64,000 nucleotides of DNA, taken from NCBI RefSeq assembly GCF_026262505.1, contig NC_067207.1:25760082-25824081 (forward strand), in the 5' to 3' direction. This stretch comes from Trichomonas vaginalis G3. Lineage: Eukaryota; Parabasalia; Trichomonadida; Trichomonadidae. The notes beneath the pieces are model-generated. The model did not search any database. It worked only from the letters and a program-made list of their open reading frames with translations, and was not told the origin of the DNA. Both the position numbers and the translations under genes were made by a program. This document shows, one piece after another, positions 8,779 to 20,145 of this stretch; position 1 is the stretch's first letter, and the number at the start of each line of letters is the position of its first letter.

Positions 8779-10353
8779 TTATTCCTCACTGTCGTCAGTT
8801 GCTAAGTTATAGTCATCTAATCTTATTATTGGGATTCCATTAGCACGCACCTGAATGGCAAAGCAACAATCCCTCATAAATCCAATAAGTGGCTTTGGTA
8901 CGTTTTCAGTTGCTAGTTCAATAGGTCCTTTAACAGACAATTTGTATGTTATTGGAGCAGTAGATGTTTGACCTTGCTGGAAGCAAAAGTCCACTTCTGT
9001 TGGAAAACCACATAAGAAATGTGTGTTGTCATAGCTATCCCATTTATGTTCCACACTACCATCATCCACCAATGACCTCATAACATCTTCATTAAATCCT
9101 ATCATATCATTGTTTGTATTGCAAGCGTTCGCAACCATTTCATAAAATACAGGTCCATATGATTTTTCAGGTTCTGCAGGCATATTTCCATAAGCTCCCA
9201 TGGAAAGCTGAAGATATTTAAACTTAGGGTTCTCAAAATTAACATAATAGTTGTCTTTCTTTCTAAATAGTGCCCAAATACTTTTAACATTAATAGGCGT
9301 ATAAGCTGCTGTAAATGTTGCACTTGAACTATCTGTATTCTTTGAGAATGAACCGTCCATAGGAATCCAATCCATAACTTTAACAGGAAAACATAAAGCC
9401 TCGTTTGTATAATGTTCTACAAGTTCTGTATAAATGTTAGGGTCTAAAGAGAATGACTTTGGATGAATGAAACATTCATTAAAATCCATCTTTGTTCGAA
9501 ATAGTTGCTGGTTTACAGTTGTAATAGTAACTGTTCCACTAGCTTCTACTGCCTTCGTTATCATAGTGAATGGTTCATTCCATGGAACAAATTTATTTGT
9601 CGGTGGATTTGAATCTGAAGCAAATGCAACTTTAAGAGTTGGATTGAAAGCAATGATATCATTTACAGATATAGATGTGCATTGTAAGGCGTCGCTACTG
9701 AACTTTACTTTAAGCTGAATGTTTCCTGCAAAAGCTGGAATAAATCGAATAGCTTCTAATGGAAGGAATCTTCTAACAGGAATTCTTAAACGAAGCTTAA
9801 AATCAAATGATTTTCCTGCTGTAATTGGACCACTAACAATTTGTCCTGTTCTGCATGTTCCCGAATGACTCCATACATCTTCATGTCGAGTCTTTGAGAA
9901 AACATCTACTTTCTTTATTTGTTCGGTAGTTTGTGAGTTTGAAGTTATATATGCTTCTTCTCTTGCGTTGTCTTGAGAATATACGATACGACCATTTGCA
10001 AGGATTTGATATCCAGCAACTGCATAGAAAGCGTCATCGAAACCAATCCAAAATCCTGGTGGGTTTGTTTTATTGGAACCTGAACCAATTTCTTTATCTG
10101 CAATAAATTGACCTTCCATTTTATACGTAATGAATGTATTGTAAAGGTCCAACATATTTTCACCAGGAGGTGAGAGATTGAATGTTACCCATGTGTTATC
10201 TTTAGCAGTTCCAGGTTGTGATGGAATCTTTGCGTCAGAATATTTTCTATTAGTGTCACCAATTTGAACTGCATTGTCTATGATATCGAAATATGAGCGA
10301 ATCTGATGAATATGCTCTGCTGGAGTAAATTCGTTTAACTGTTCGTTCTGCAT
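8779..10353 (-). CDS. major capsid-type protein (double jelly-roll candidate)
   Basis: 524 residues, length typical for Polinton major capsid proteins. A central segment KLRLRIPVRRFLPLEAIRF followed by IPAFAGNIQLKVKF matches, at the same relative place, KLKLRVPLSSFLIFRFLRY and LPNWAGKISIEL in the E4 protein at 59658-61259. Beta-rich throughout, no membrane segment. The start follows a TTTTTATCTGAAGTAAA leader. Capsid identity is inferred from length, location, pairwise similarity and the Polinton gene set; the frame looks whole. Confidence 0.7.
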   Translation of the reverse strand: MQNEQLNEFTPAEHIHQIRSYFDIIDNAVQIGDTNRKYSDAKIPSQPGTAKDNTWVTFNLSPPGENMLDLYNTFITYKMEGQFIADKEIGSGSNKTNPPGFWIGFDDAFYAVAGYQILANGRIVYSQDNAREEAYITSNSQTTEQIKKVDVFSKTRHEDVWSHSGTCRTGQIVSGPITAGKSFDFKLRLRIPVRRFLPLEAIRFIPAFAGNIQLKVKFSSDALQCTSISVNDIIAFNPTLKVAFASDSNPPTNKFVPWNEPFTMITKAVEASGTVTITTVNQQLFRTKMDFNECFIHPKSFSLDPNIYTELVEHYTNEALCFPVKVMDWIPMDGSFSKNTDSSSATFTAAYTPINVKSIWALFRKKDNYYVNFENPKFKYLQLSMGAYGNMPAEPEKSYGPVFYEMVANACNTNNDMIGFNEDVMRSLVDDGSVEHKWDSYDNTHFLCGFPTEVDFCFQQGQTSTAPITYKLSVKGPIELATENVPKPLIGFMRDCCFAIQVRANGIPIIRLDDYNLATDDSEE

Positions 10354-10441
10354 GTATTTACTTCAGATAAAAATATCTATTTACTTCATTATTCTCACTC
10401 TTCTTCTTGGTATTCGTGGTGGAAGTTGTTTCTTGACATTT

Positions 10442-10816
10442 TCAATGAACTGTACATTCTCTTTTTGTCTCAACTTCTTTCACTGGCGGGTCAGGGTTCT
10501 TTGACTCGGTTTGTTTTTCAATGAAATTCACGAACTTTGCAATAAGCTCTTGGTTCGTTATTGAAAGAACATCTGGCTTCTTTTCTTCTTGTTCTATTGA
10601 CTTTTCAGTTTGAACAGAAGGTTTTATATGGACTTCGTGGGCTTCGCCCTTGCTATGCACCTTAATGTTGTCGCTCTCTGTATTCGCTAATGGAACCTTT
10701 CTTTTTCTTACGTATATTTTACCATCTTTACTCTGACTTACGTAATAGAAAGGATGTTGTATTCCTCTGGCGTCATTTAATATAATAGACTCTCGTTCTG
10801 ATTTTGACAAGCTCAT
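10442..10816 (-). CDS. 124-residue protein with PHFYYV-type small domain
   Basis: The N-terminus carries the pattern IQHPFYYVSQSKDGKIYVRKRKVPL shared with the 78-residue protein at 8005 and the 176-residue protein at 46878. The rest is acidic/basic low complexity. A GC-rich palindrome (10639-10649, GGGC-TTC-GCCC) sits in frame and encodes KGEAHEVH. Family unknown. It is divergent from the plus-strand gene starting at 10862, with 45 bp between. Confidence 0.6.
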   Translation of the reverse strand: MSLSKSERESIILNDARGIQHPFYYVSQSKDGKIYVRKRKVPLANTESDNIKVHSKGEAHEVHIKPSVQTEKSIEQEEKKPDVLSITNQELIAKFVNFIEKQTESKNPDPPVKEVETKRECTVH

Positions 10817-10861
10817 TTTACATCGGTTAAAGTTTTAATTTAGTTTTTTATCTACAGTCAA

Positions 10862-11115
10862 ATGACTCAGACAAGCCCTACGGACAAGACCCAAGGGGTC
10901 ATAGATGTTGAAGCATTGAAGAAAGAAATTCGCGAGCAAATTTTATCCGAACTGAAGGAACAAAAACAAGAACAAAAGCCAGAGAGACCAAAGAGAAAAC
11001 TTAGTGAAAAAACTAGCTGCATTAGCTGCTGGAAGACAAAGAGACCAACGGCAAGATGGCGAAGAAAGCTAGAGAAGAACAAAAAGCTAAAGAAGCTGAA
11101 GCAAAGAAAGAGTAA
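10862..11115 (+). pseudogene. small K/E-rich coiled-coil protein, decayed
   Basis: It starts just after TTTTTTATCTACAGTCAA, an element-type leader. The N-terminal ~50 residues are a convincing charged coiled coil (EALKKEIREQILSELKEQ). The 3' part looks decayed. It sits 24 bp before the minor-capsid-type gene on the same strand. Confidence 0.5.
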
Positions 11116-11139
11116 ATGGTTTATTTTTATCCGAATTAA

Positions 11140-11997
11140 ATGTATAGACAAATACCTTTATCTGTTGCGTTCAGTAGTGAAAACCCTGACGTCAAAATAA
11201 AGGGGAACAGAGTAACGTTTAAGTTTCCAACAGACTGGATTGTGAACATAAATGAAGAGAAGTACATTGGCATAACATCTATGTATATAACACGTGCTTT
11301 CAGAAAGGTTGACTTTATACTTCAAGTCGAGATAGAAAATGACGAACAGTCTTTAAGCGCCCAAAACATTCACATATACAAATACTTTAAAGACGATACA
11401 ACATTGCAACAATGTATGATTTCATTTAATGAGATGTTCGAGAAAAAGTTCAACATTGAAGTACAAACTTTACAGCCTTTACGTGAGTTTCTTGCACAAC
11501 TGAAAGAAGAAGGTAGTCAGCCACAACTTATAGACTTTCATTATGAATTTAATGAAAATGAAGATGGAACTCATGACTGTCAATTCATTGTATTCTCACC
11601 ATTCAATGAAGTCGCTAAAGAGAAAAAAAATCCATTACGTATAAGATTTCAAATCTCTGAACCAAGTGATGATTTCAAGAATGTTTTCAATTATGATGCA
11701 ATGCTTCCGAGGAAAAATGAATTTTCAAAGATTGTAACACCTGGCATTTGGGATAGAAAGCAAGCAATACTTTACTCTAATATAGCCAAAGGCGTTGAAA
11801 ATGAGTTCATTGGTCATACAAGAACTTCACCACTTCCTAACCCTAAATACTATAAATTAACTGGCTTCAATCGTGAGTTTTGGATAGACATGTTCTCCAC
11901 TCATGACCATAACTGCCCAGTGTTCTTACCTCCAGACCATAAGGACTGTCTCTACATTGAAGCACAACTCTTAAACTCTACCATCGCAGTATTGTAA
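11140..11997 (+). CDS. minor capsid-type protein, paralogue 1
   Basis: 285 residues, homologous to the proteins at 26618 and 43157. Shared features: an early FKFPTDW / YEYPRHW / FDYPLRW motif about 30-60 residues in, and a C-terminal block with E-F/L-C-N-P-Y (here ENEFIGHTRTSPLPNPKYY). The start follows TTTTTATCCGAATTAA. Two paralogues in one element suggest related vertex or minor capsid parts (penton-like); function is inference. Confidence 0.6.
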   Translation: MYRQIPLSVAFSSENPDVKIKGNRVTFKFPTDWIVNINEEKYIGITSMYITRAFRKVDFILQVEIENDEQSLSAQNIHIYKYFKDDTTLQQCMISFNEMFEKKFNIEVQTLQPLREFLAQLKEEGSQPQLIDFHYEFNENEDGTHDCQFIVFSPFNEVAKEKKNPLRIRFQISEPSDDFKNVFNYDAMLPRKNEFSKIVTPGIWDRKQAILYSNIAKGVENEFIGHTRTSPLPNPKYYKLTGFNREFWIDMFSTHDHNCPVFLPPDHKDCLYIEAQLLNSTIAVL

Positions 11998-12051
11998 AAT
12001 CTACGCTAGCTTTATTTTTATCACGAATGACCTCATTGCTGACAAAAATAA

Positions 12052-12076
12052 GCCGCTAGCGGCAAGGGCGAAGCCC
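12052..12076 (+). repeat. composite GC palindrome at the 3' end of PolB
   Basis: GCCGCTAGCGGC, then AA, then GGGC-GAA-GCCC followed by CATGA. The architecture (GCCGC hairpin, NGNC-GAA-GNCC hairpin, CATGA) is that of the in-frame copies at 15661 and 27608. This is the only clear non-coding copy in E2. Confidence 0.7.
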
Positions 12077-12082
12077 ATGACC

Positions 12083-15000
12083 TCAGAACTTCAACTTACG
12101 AATAAAGCTTGTTTTAGTCGTTATTGAAAAGTTGAACTTTTCAGCAAAGCAAGGTTGACATGACTTACATAAGTCGAATGCAATCTCTTGACCATCATAA
12201 AGTGCTTTGTAAAGTTTCATTAAACTGAACTCAGAGTCTTTGTCATATGTTCCAACAGGTATGTGAATGTTCTTATCTTCATTGTAATAGCATTGTATAG
12301 CTTCAGGAAACATTTCATTAGCGGTTAAAGCAATAACATCTTGCTTCACGCCTTTCATTCTGCAGTGAAATGCAACTTCATTTAAATCGTTAGTGAGTAA
12401 GTCAATGTAGGTCTTCTTTCCACAAAATATTGACTTGTATGCTAAACTTTGTTTTCCAGGTGTTATTTCTGCAAAGTCGCTATGAAATTGACCAAGGTTC
12501 TTTCCTATAAGTTCGCGACCATATCTCTTCTTAAACTCTGCTGCAAGCTTTGGGATGTCTTCATTATATAAGTGCATACTGTCGGTATCCTGGTAAAAGA
12601 TTTGAAGTCCCATGTCCTCTGCAGTACAGAATACTTCATTCATAATACGTTTTGACATAGACAGAATATTAACACCAAGTGGACAGAAGTTAAAGTGTCT
12701 GCAAATGCTTTTCGTTAGCTTGAAAATAGTTTTATCTGAACCATCCAAACCTTCGAACTTCACTATATGGTTGTAATTTCTTATAGCATATCTTATAGCA
12801 TCTTTGTCATTTACTATGGTTATTTTTGACTCAATAGGAGATAGAATAGTTTTGCCATAAATGCTGTTCAGAATGAGTTTTATAATTTCTTGTAAGGGGT
12901 TTCCTTCTTTCTTATACTTTAACCTTAACTCAAACAACTTCTTTACTTCATCTCTTATTCTCATATCTCTGTTTCCATCGTAATAGTATCCTTGCAACAC
13001 TTCACATTTGACACCTTGATTTTATGAGGTCTTGTAATGTTATATGGTCAACAAACATGAGACAGCAAGTGTTTGAACTTCTTGGAACGTTAAGTTCTGG
13101 ATTTAGTTCAGGGTTCGCAAAACTATTAAATGAAAGTGTCTGGTATACCAATCTCTGTTATCTTAATGAGAACAAAGAAGCCAGACATAAACTTTTCACC
13201 AATGGGTTCCTTTTGGTCATCATCGAATAAAATGTCTCATGAGATACTCTGTGCTTAGCATCTCATCCTTCAATACTTTTGGAATTCCTTCTAAAGTATA
13301 AAGTCTTGCTATAGCTGAAGGATATAATGAAACAGTGTCGAAGTCAGCAATGAGTTTCTTTTTGCTCTTTTGTTTCATGTTATCTGACAACATACATCTT
13401 CCACTTGAATGCATCTCGAAATAAATTCTCTTGGTTTATTTGAGAGGTCATAAAGATTTCCATTCGGGAAGTTACTCTGTTCTCAAACAATTTGTTAGCA
13501 ATAGAACAAATACTAACGTTAGTCATAAACGTTTAAATCAAACTCTTTCAATAAGTCATTGCGGAACTTTACAAAACCTTCTCTTAAAATTCTTACATCT
13601 TGTTTTGCAGTAAAACGTGCTATTTTTCTAAGTCGAAGTGGTTTTTCATCTATTCTGCAACCTTTGATGGAATCTATGTTCTTCATAAATGTATCTGCAT
13701 CATGGATAAACTTACATGCTTCAGAAATGACACCAGTTTCTGTTGTCATTTGCTAACAAAACACTGCTGTAGTAGTTATATGGAAATACTTCTCGGTCCT
13801 GTTTGTAAGTTAAACATAGCAGGAAATAGTTTAAGCTTCTTATTTATAACACTGTAAGAGTCTTTTATTAATAATTGCCCGTCCTTTATATAAGCCAGTT
13901 ATTTGCATTGTTCGTGAACCTTTAATGATGGAGTTCCTTTCACTTCTGTCATGTGTCTTAAGATGAAGTTTATGTCATTAACTGAGGTTGTGAAATATAT
14001 TAAACTCTTGTCAGGAAGTCTTTCCAAAATTCTGTTGCACAGTTTTGACCCCAAATGCTTTCACTAACTGAACCATCTTCACTGTCATAACAGATGTTAA
14101 AAGCTTTATGAAAGCCATCCGTACTACACTCAAAGTCAGCAAAGAAAACGTGCTCAGGTATGAATTTACATTTAGCTTTATTTACTTCTTTTGACTCTGC
14201 TTTTCTTCTTCAGTTGTACACAATACTTTGGAGCATATGTCAAAATCTTTAAATGGTGCAAGGTTCTGTTTATATAAGTCAGTAGTATATGTGAAAAGTT
14301 CTCCATAAGAAATAGGTTCGAAATATTTGCACTCCCACAATGTTTTCATAACATCCCATACGGTGTTGTTCTATCATAACGAACTACATATTTATCTTCT
14401 CTCTTTGTATATATTTCATCTGTTTTTCAATGTTCATTCCACCACACTCCTTCAAGATTTCTATATAGTTTCGAATGAAGTATGTTGTCATTGGAAGTCT
14501 TTCATTTAGCATGTAGTGGTCTTCAACAAGAAGTAAGTCAATAGTTCGAACAGTTTCACATTCTTTTGGTATATCTCTTTATTTCATTATGTCTTGAGTC
14601 ATTGAAATAACCAATGGTAACATTAAATGATATACCTGTTGCGTCAGAAATTTCTTGTACTTTACTTTGAGGAAAGTCTCTAACACGAATGACTTCTCTC
14701 ATGTGGTCAATAGTTTCTTCATTTACTCCAGCCTGAATGCAAGCATAAACGAAAGCATTATCTTCTGTCATAAGTGTTGCAGTTCTTTTGTTCAGTTCAT
14801 TGAAGATTTGGTAGCGTTCAAGATTTATAGGTAATGTGCAAAGATACTTCCAGAACTGACCGCTTCTCTTCTTATAAAACTTCTTTTCACCATTATCTTT
14901 CCAAAAGCTTTCTATAAGTGCTGGGTTTCCTGTTTGCTTAAGAGCTTCCAAAATGGCTTTCTGGTCATTTGTCAGTGTGCTTTCATCTCTATATGGTCTC

Positions 15001-15856
15001 TTTTTTGGTTTGCCTTTCTTTACATCTGACATCGTTAAGCCTTCATATTCTGTTAAATCATACATCTTTATTTCGGTAAGATTCTTTATGTTTGTCAAGA
15101 AGAAGTCATAGTGCATTTCAACAATACCTGCAGCATTTGCTTCTATCTCTGATATAAAGTTCTCCTTCAAGAGCTGATGTAGTAATGTTCCAATATTATT
15201 GAGGTTTAACGTAGAACATTCATACTTTCCACCAAGTTTATAACATACCATCCATCTCTGTTGTGAGTTTATTTTAATTTTCTCTAAGAGTCTCATGAAA
15301 ACCTTACCGAAATGTTTGTGTAAGTAGTCTCTGTTTGGTTCATCTAAAGCTTCGATGTTAAAGTCAATGAGTCTATTGCCTGACTTCACATTCCTCTTCC
15401 TATTTTCTTCATCTTTCTTTAACCATCTCTCACCTTCTTTTGGTTTGTCGTCAATGGAACGAATGACATCGTTAGCTTTGCGAACTTGTTCTATAGCACT
15501 TTTAAACATCTCTCTTCTCTGTTGTTTCAGTGTGTCATCTCTCTTTCGTGTTTCACCAACGTTTGCATTTGTTATGTCAAACATTCTCTTCTTACTTCAT
15601 GAGGTATTGAACGTCTATGATATAAGTCAATAGCAACGTCATTTAAAGGAAATGCTCTTGCATGGACTTCGTCCTCGCCGCGTTGCGGCTTTATGAACTC
15701 ATGAATTCTATCATAACTTATTGCACCATTATAGTCTTTAATGAAGTCAGCGAGTGCCTTTTTGTTTGTTGTGTAATGCTTTGCAACATCTATATTAGCT
15801 TCTGTAAGAAGTTGTTTTATTTCCGAGTGTTCTAACTTAGACAACTTCCGATACAT
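12083..15856 (-). pseudogene. pPolB: protein-primed family B DNA polymerase, broken
   Basis: Motifs seen in order from the 5' side: a long N-terminal region, polymerase motif A DFDTVSLYPSAI, motif B KLILNSIYG, and motif C YQDTDSMHLY, followed by a C-terminal thumb-like region. This is the replicative polymerase of Polintons. The gene is broken in several places and is a fossil. The N-terminal part carries an in-frame composite palindrome (15661-15691) encoding KPQRGEDEVH. Leader TTTTTTTATTTCCTACTAAAG precedes the start. Confidence 0.85.
15661..15691 (-). repeat. in-frame composite palindrome (PolB copy)
   Basis: Minus strand: GCCGC-AAC-GCGGC then GGAC-GAA-GTCC then CATG. The 31-nt core is identical to 27608-27638 in an unrelated gene, and both are read in the same frame as KPQRGEDEVH. 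Confidence 0.85.
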
Positions 15857-15946
15857 CTTTAGTAGGAAATAAAAAAATATTTTTTGAAAAATTAGATTAG
15901 ATTTTTTTTAAGTTATTTTTCAAAATAATTTAATATTTTTATTTTA

Positions 15947-16420
15947 ATGAAACACATGCAAGATTGCAAGTTCTTTTCATACAATGCTCTCGCTACTGCC
16001 ATCAAGAATGAGTTCAATGGTGCTTCAAACGTCAATGTTATCTTTAACAAGAAGTTTGTGAAAGAATCTAAGTTCGGTCAGTATGTCAGACCATTAGCTA
16101 TTGTCATTGACCGCAAACGTTATACTTCACAAGAGTTAGCAGTAGTTTTGAAACAAAAGGGTTTCTTCGTGAATGTCAAAGATACTCATTATACTATTAT
16201 AAAGAACTCCAACATTGACTTCTTCAGTATTGCTTTAAATCTTTCCGAACAGAAAGAATATAAGAAGGGTGAAATAAATGTGAAATATTATTCTTCATCT
16301 CTGAAAACAATAACGAACAAAGATGTTATACAAAAGTTCTTACCAAAGGTTGAAGAAGCTTCTATTGACATTGACGAAGGAAGTGAAATGGTTGAAGAAA
16401 TTGACCCTGAAGCTATTTAA
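15947..16420 (+). CDS. 157-residue protein of unknown function
   Basis: The frame starts right after a TTTTTATTTTA leader and ends in an acidic tail. Mixed alpha/beta with basic middle (RPLAIVIDRKRYTSQELAVV) suggestive of a small DNA-associated protein, but no family is recognised. It converges on the KilA-N gene, with an AGGTGA array between. Confidence 0.6.
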   Translation: MKHMQDCKFFSYNALATAIKNEFNGASNVNVIFNKKFVKESKFGQYVRPLAIVIDRKRYTSQELAVVLKQKGFFVNVKDTHYTIIKNSNIDFFSIALNLSEQKEYKKGEINVKYYSSSLKTITNKDVIQKFLPKVEEASIDIDEGSEMVEEIDPEAI

Positions 16421-16435
16421 GCAAAAATATATTTT

Positions 16436-16470
16436 TGGTGAAGAGGTGAGATGTCACCTGTTTTTTCACC
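16436..16470. promoter_or_regulatory. four-word palindromic array (AGGTGA type)
   Basis: Forward GGTGA words at 16437 and 16445 and inverted TCACC words at 16454 and 16466: the TIR array layout minus the outermost inverted word. It lies between convergent 3' ends, next to the KilA-N gene. Confidence 0.6.
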
Positions 16471-16524
16471 TCATTCTCTCTTCGTTAATGTTGTCGTGAC
16501 TTCTTCGTTAATGTTGTCGTGACT

Positions 16525-17352
16525 TCATTCTTCCTCTTTGAAGTTGTCGAAATATTCTGTTATTTTTTCCTTCAGTAATGTTAAGTCTTCTTTGAAGGTA
16601 AGTATTGTGCAACCTTTGATGTCATAGTGTGTTTGAGGAAGAGTATTTTTGACAATTTCCTTTATTTGCTCATTCGGTGTCATTGAAATCGGTAAGTTTT
16701 CACGATAGAACCAGTTTCTGTCAGATTTGTAAATCTTAGCAAGGTCATAAAAGCTTTTGTTGTTTCTTCTGACTAAATGCAACATAACCATATCTTTATC
16801 TTCTTCATTCTCCATCTCTTCAGCGTAAATCATATACTTATAACTCTTTTCCTTTCCTTTTGGTACTGAACGTGGTATTCTTTTCTGTATGCTTTTGTCT
16901 TTGGATTCAATGACTTCATCTTTTGCTTGAAGTTTCTTTTCCATCTCTCCACGTTCTGCTTTATATAGTTCATCTAACATCATGAAAATATAACAAGCAT
17001 AACGAGGTGAAGCCCACATTGCAACTGCATTTACTAAAAGTCTATGAACATAATAACCTTTCAAACCAGGAGCCAAATTCTTGCGATTTTCGTACGGAAT
17101 CTCTTCCCTCGGTTTTCCGAGGGAAGCAATCATATGAGGAAATTCTTCTAAAAGTTCTTTTGCCTGTTGGTTTTCAAACCAATGATATGCTTGCTTTGTA
17201 GAACGAAGAGCGTTCATTATACTTTGCATTTGATACATATCATCTTTGACTGAACGAATGAGACGTAACTGTTTGTTATACTGTATGTATTCGTATTCTT
17301 CATTTATGGCTTCATGAACGATAGCAGTTGTTGTGTTCTCTGATGTTGACAT
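16525..17352 (-). CDS. KilA-N domain protein 1
   Basis: 275 residues from the ATG reading MSTSENTTT, which follows a TTTTTTTATCCTGTATGTAAG leader much like that of the next KilA-N gene. The KilA-N DNA-binding domain is in the first half, with LKGYYVHRLLVNAVAMWASP and RYACYIFMMLDELY typical of its second half. Then a short coiled coil and a C-terminal domain of its own. KilA-N proteins are DNA-binding regulators of large DNA viruses and phages. A 24-bp palindrome (17103-17126) with 10-bp arms lies in frame. Confidence 0.75.
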   Translation of the reverse strand: MSTSENTTTAIVHEAINEEYEYIQYNKQLRLIRSVKDDMYQMQSIMNALRSTKQAYHWFENQQAKELLEEFPHMIASLGKPREEIPYENRKNLAPGLKGYYVHRLLVNAVAMWASPRYACYIFMMLDELYKAERGEMEKKLQAKDEVIESKDKSIQKRIPRSVPKGKEKSYKYMIYAEEMENEEDKDMVMLHLVRRNNKSFYDLAKIYKSDRNWFYRENLPISMTPNEQIKEIVKNTLPQTHYDIKGCTILTFKEDLTLLKEKITEYFDNFKEEE

Positions 17353-17442
17353 ATCTGTTCTTACATACAGGATAAAAAAATAAATAAAATAAAAACTAAC
17401 TTTATTTTTTCTATCTTTCACAAAAGACCAAAAATAAACGCT

Positions 17443-18803
17443 TTACATGTATTTTTCAGCAACTTCGTCAAATAATTTTATAGCTTTATCTATCTCATCT
17501 ACTTCAAACGTTTCTTTACCTTTTATGGGAGCACCATACATTTTCTCAAACTTTTCAAGTAGTTCTGTTTCAGCAGCTCTCATATCATTAACGAACACAA
17601 CCTTGACTCTATTGACTGTACTGTCATATCTTAGAGTTATATTATATGTCCTTCCTATCTTATATCTTTTGTGTTGAAGTCCTTCGGTTTCTGAACGATG
17701 TAAAGTAAGCCTTCACTGCAACGTTCCGTATCGAATGAACCATAAGTTATGAAGTTATATCCAACAACTGGGTCAATCCATAACAAAACTATTGGTATAA
17801 GACTTTTGTCGATGAGATATGCTGTAGTTCCATAGAATTTTACTGATATCATAAGCTCAGGATTTCTTGTCAAAATTTTCTGAGTTGAAGCAATTCTAAC
17901 CCAGTCCTGCGGTCTCTTTCCAGATGGAGATATAATGTCTGACAAAGAATATTTGTTGTATTTCTTTGAGTATCTTACGTTTAAATCACCTATTCTAACC
18001 ACTTTGGTGTCATTGTCTATCTTTCCAACTGTTTCAAACTCAATGTTTGTCATTTCTTTCTTTAAGTCTGCATAGTCGTTTCTCATTCTTTCTATCTCTT
18101 TGACGGAGTAGTTATATTTCCTCATTGCTGCTTTACATTTAGAACATTGCGGATTCATTTTTGCGTTATACATTGAAATTTGACCTGCTAGAACAACTAA
18201 GGCGTCAATGGTTTTCTTTAACTCAAAAGTTGTTGGTTTTATCTGTTCATTCCATACCTTACCTCTTCTATCTTTATCTCTTATTTCCCATACACATTCA
18301 GCAACTAATGAAACAAAGTTGTCGAATGCCTTAAACTCCCCAGATTTATATATGTCAGAGATGTTCTTATATACCATGTCGCAATCTTTGTCCATAACTT
18401 TATGGTTGCAATGATATCCTAGAAACTCATAGTTTACTTTACGTATGAACTTCTTTATTTCTACTGAGTCAGTTGGTTTCACTTCTATTTCATCGAATTC
18501 ATGAATAGTGAGCTTTTGTTGTTGGATTTCAGGCAATTTGGGTAAATGGTCAATAATATCCTGCATGTCATAAAGATACTGTTCATTTGTTTCATCTTTC
18601 GCACTACAGTCTAAATTACTTGTTAAAAGTTCTTGCTTAATTCTTTGTATTTCTGTCTCAAAAGTATATGAAGAAGGAATGAAGCTTTTCATCTCTACTA
18701 ACATAGATGTTGGATTCATAACTAAAGAGTTTGGTGAAGTTGTTGTGGACAGAGTCCCGCCGTTCGCGGCTTGAAGTGTTGTAGAACCTATTGTTGAAAT
18801 CAT
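17443..18803 (-). pseudogene. KilA-N domain protein 2, broken
   Basis: N-terminal ~230 residues form a helical domain of unknown role (with CSKCKAAMRKYNYSVKEIER), followed by a KilA-N domain (DWVRIASTQKILTRNPELM, then a W-P-V-G segment). The coding signal runs on toward 17443. The N-terminal domain is closely matched by the gene at 53426 in E4, whose C-terminal part is unrelated. An in-frame GC palindrome (18746-18772) encodes QAANGGTLST. Upstream lies the GTTAGA array at 18908. Broken about once. Confidence 0.65.
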
Positions 18804-18907
18804 ATCTTTACATACAAGATAAAAATTTTTCTTAGAAAAAAATTAGCGTTATTTTTCTTTCATAAGGAAATGTCAAAAATTCATGATTTTCGAGAGTTTT
18901 AGACCAT

Positions 18908-18951
18908 GTTAGAAAAGTGGTTAGAAAACGTGTTAGATCTAACATTCTAAC
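18908..18951. promoter_or_regulatory. five-word palindromic array upstream of KilA-N 2
   Basis: GTTAGA at 18908, 18920 and 18932; TCTAAC at 18938 and 18946. Same phasing as in E1. It sits ~105 bp upstream of the KilA-N start, where an autoregulatory operator would be expected; regulation is inference. Confidence 0.65.
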
Positions 18952-19041
18952 ATAAATAAAGTTTATGACAAAAATAAATGGTACCATTAATGATATCATG
19001 ACTGTTCTCATTCATGTCTGATTTACATCCAACGAAAAAGT

Positions 19042-20127
19042 TTAGAAGAATTTTCTTATTCTTTCTGGCATGTTTTTATCTTTCCAGTACTCCCGCTCTA
19101 ATGGTCCCAGATGAGTTGGTTTAGATTCTCTCAAGTTCTTAGATGGTATAACATCTTCAACGCCTCCTTCATATCTTACTTTATAAGTGTCATCGTTTAT
19201 GTTGTAGTCAAGTATTTCAATAACCACTCCTCGCTTTGCTTCGTCAATGGTTTCAGCAAGTTTGCCATTACTACTTTCGACTAATTTATGACGAGGGTAA
19301 AATGCTATGGAGTCGTCAGCAGCTTTTATAAGATATCCATTACCTTGCGTAGAGTCTACGATATAATAATTTCGACTTAACCTTAAACGTTTCTTTGTCA
19401 ACGGTTTGTCGTCAAGAACTACACGAACTTTTGTACCAGGAATGAGAGTAAATTGTGTTGAATTTCTGATATTTTGTGTTTGACTTCGTTTCTTTTGTAT
19501 ATACTTTTCTTCTTGTTGTTGTGTCATTGAATTTGGTGTATGTCCTGTTGTAGAATGTGTTGAGGAATTATATACTTCGAGAAAATGTTTCATTGTTTCT
19601 TCGGTAAAGTCTCGCTCTTGATTTAAATCTCTGAGAGTCCTTATGAAGCGGTTAATGATACCGAGTATGTTATGGTTATGGTCTTCAGTAGTGTAGTGAG
19701 TTATGTTATGCTTAATGAGAAATTCTGTGATTTCATTGCTGAGGTATGCACTGTCTTGGTCTGATGTTAAAGTACTTGGGTTATGTTCTGCTACAAACTT
19801 TTGTAAAACTCTTAACACTTCACGAGTTCCTTTATTTCTCATTATATACGCAAAAGCTTTACGAGTGTTAACATTTATGAAGATGAGGAATGGTTTATGA
19901 CCACATTTTCTGCTTTGAATGAGAGTGTCAAATTGGTATGCGTCAGGAGTGTTGGAGTAAATTGGTAAAAAGTAGTCGTAAGGGTTTATTTTTGTTTGAT
20001 GTACAACATTTTTGTCAAAGAACCTTTTCACTTCAGCTCTGTTAGTAAATCCCGACTCTTTGCAGCTTCATTGAATTTCTTAAATGACCTCCATGGATGT
20101 TGTTCGAATACTTCTTTCAAGCTCATT
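19042..20127 (-). pseudogene. rve-family integrase with chromo-like tail, broken
   Basis: Polinton integrase. Core blocks YQFDTLIQSRKCGHKPFLIF, LTSDQDSAY and a GIINRFIRTLRDL helix are visible, followed by an SH3/chromo-like C-terminal module (DDTYKVRYEGGVEDVIPSKNL). It catalyses insertion of the element. Same family as E4 45309-46267. The gene has about one break. It ends tail-to-start 18 bp from the fibre gene's stop on the same strand. Confidence 0.85.
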
Positions 20128-20145
20128 TATGTAAAGTTAAAGATT

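Noticed and set aside
10867-11151. 94-codon minus-strand frame rich in F and S
   Set aside because: Mirror of a K/E-rich plus-strand coding region; composition is that of an antisense shadow.
17447-17677. 76-codon plus-strand frame
   Set aside because: Antisense shadow of the 3' part of the KilA-N gene on the minus strand.
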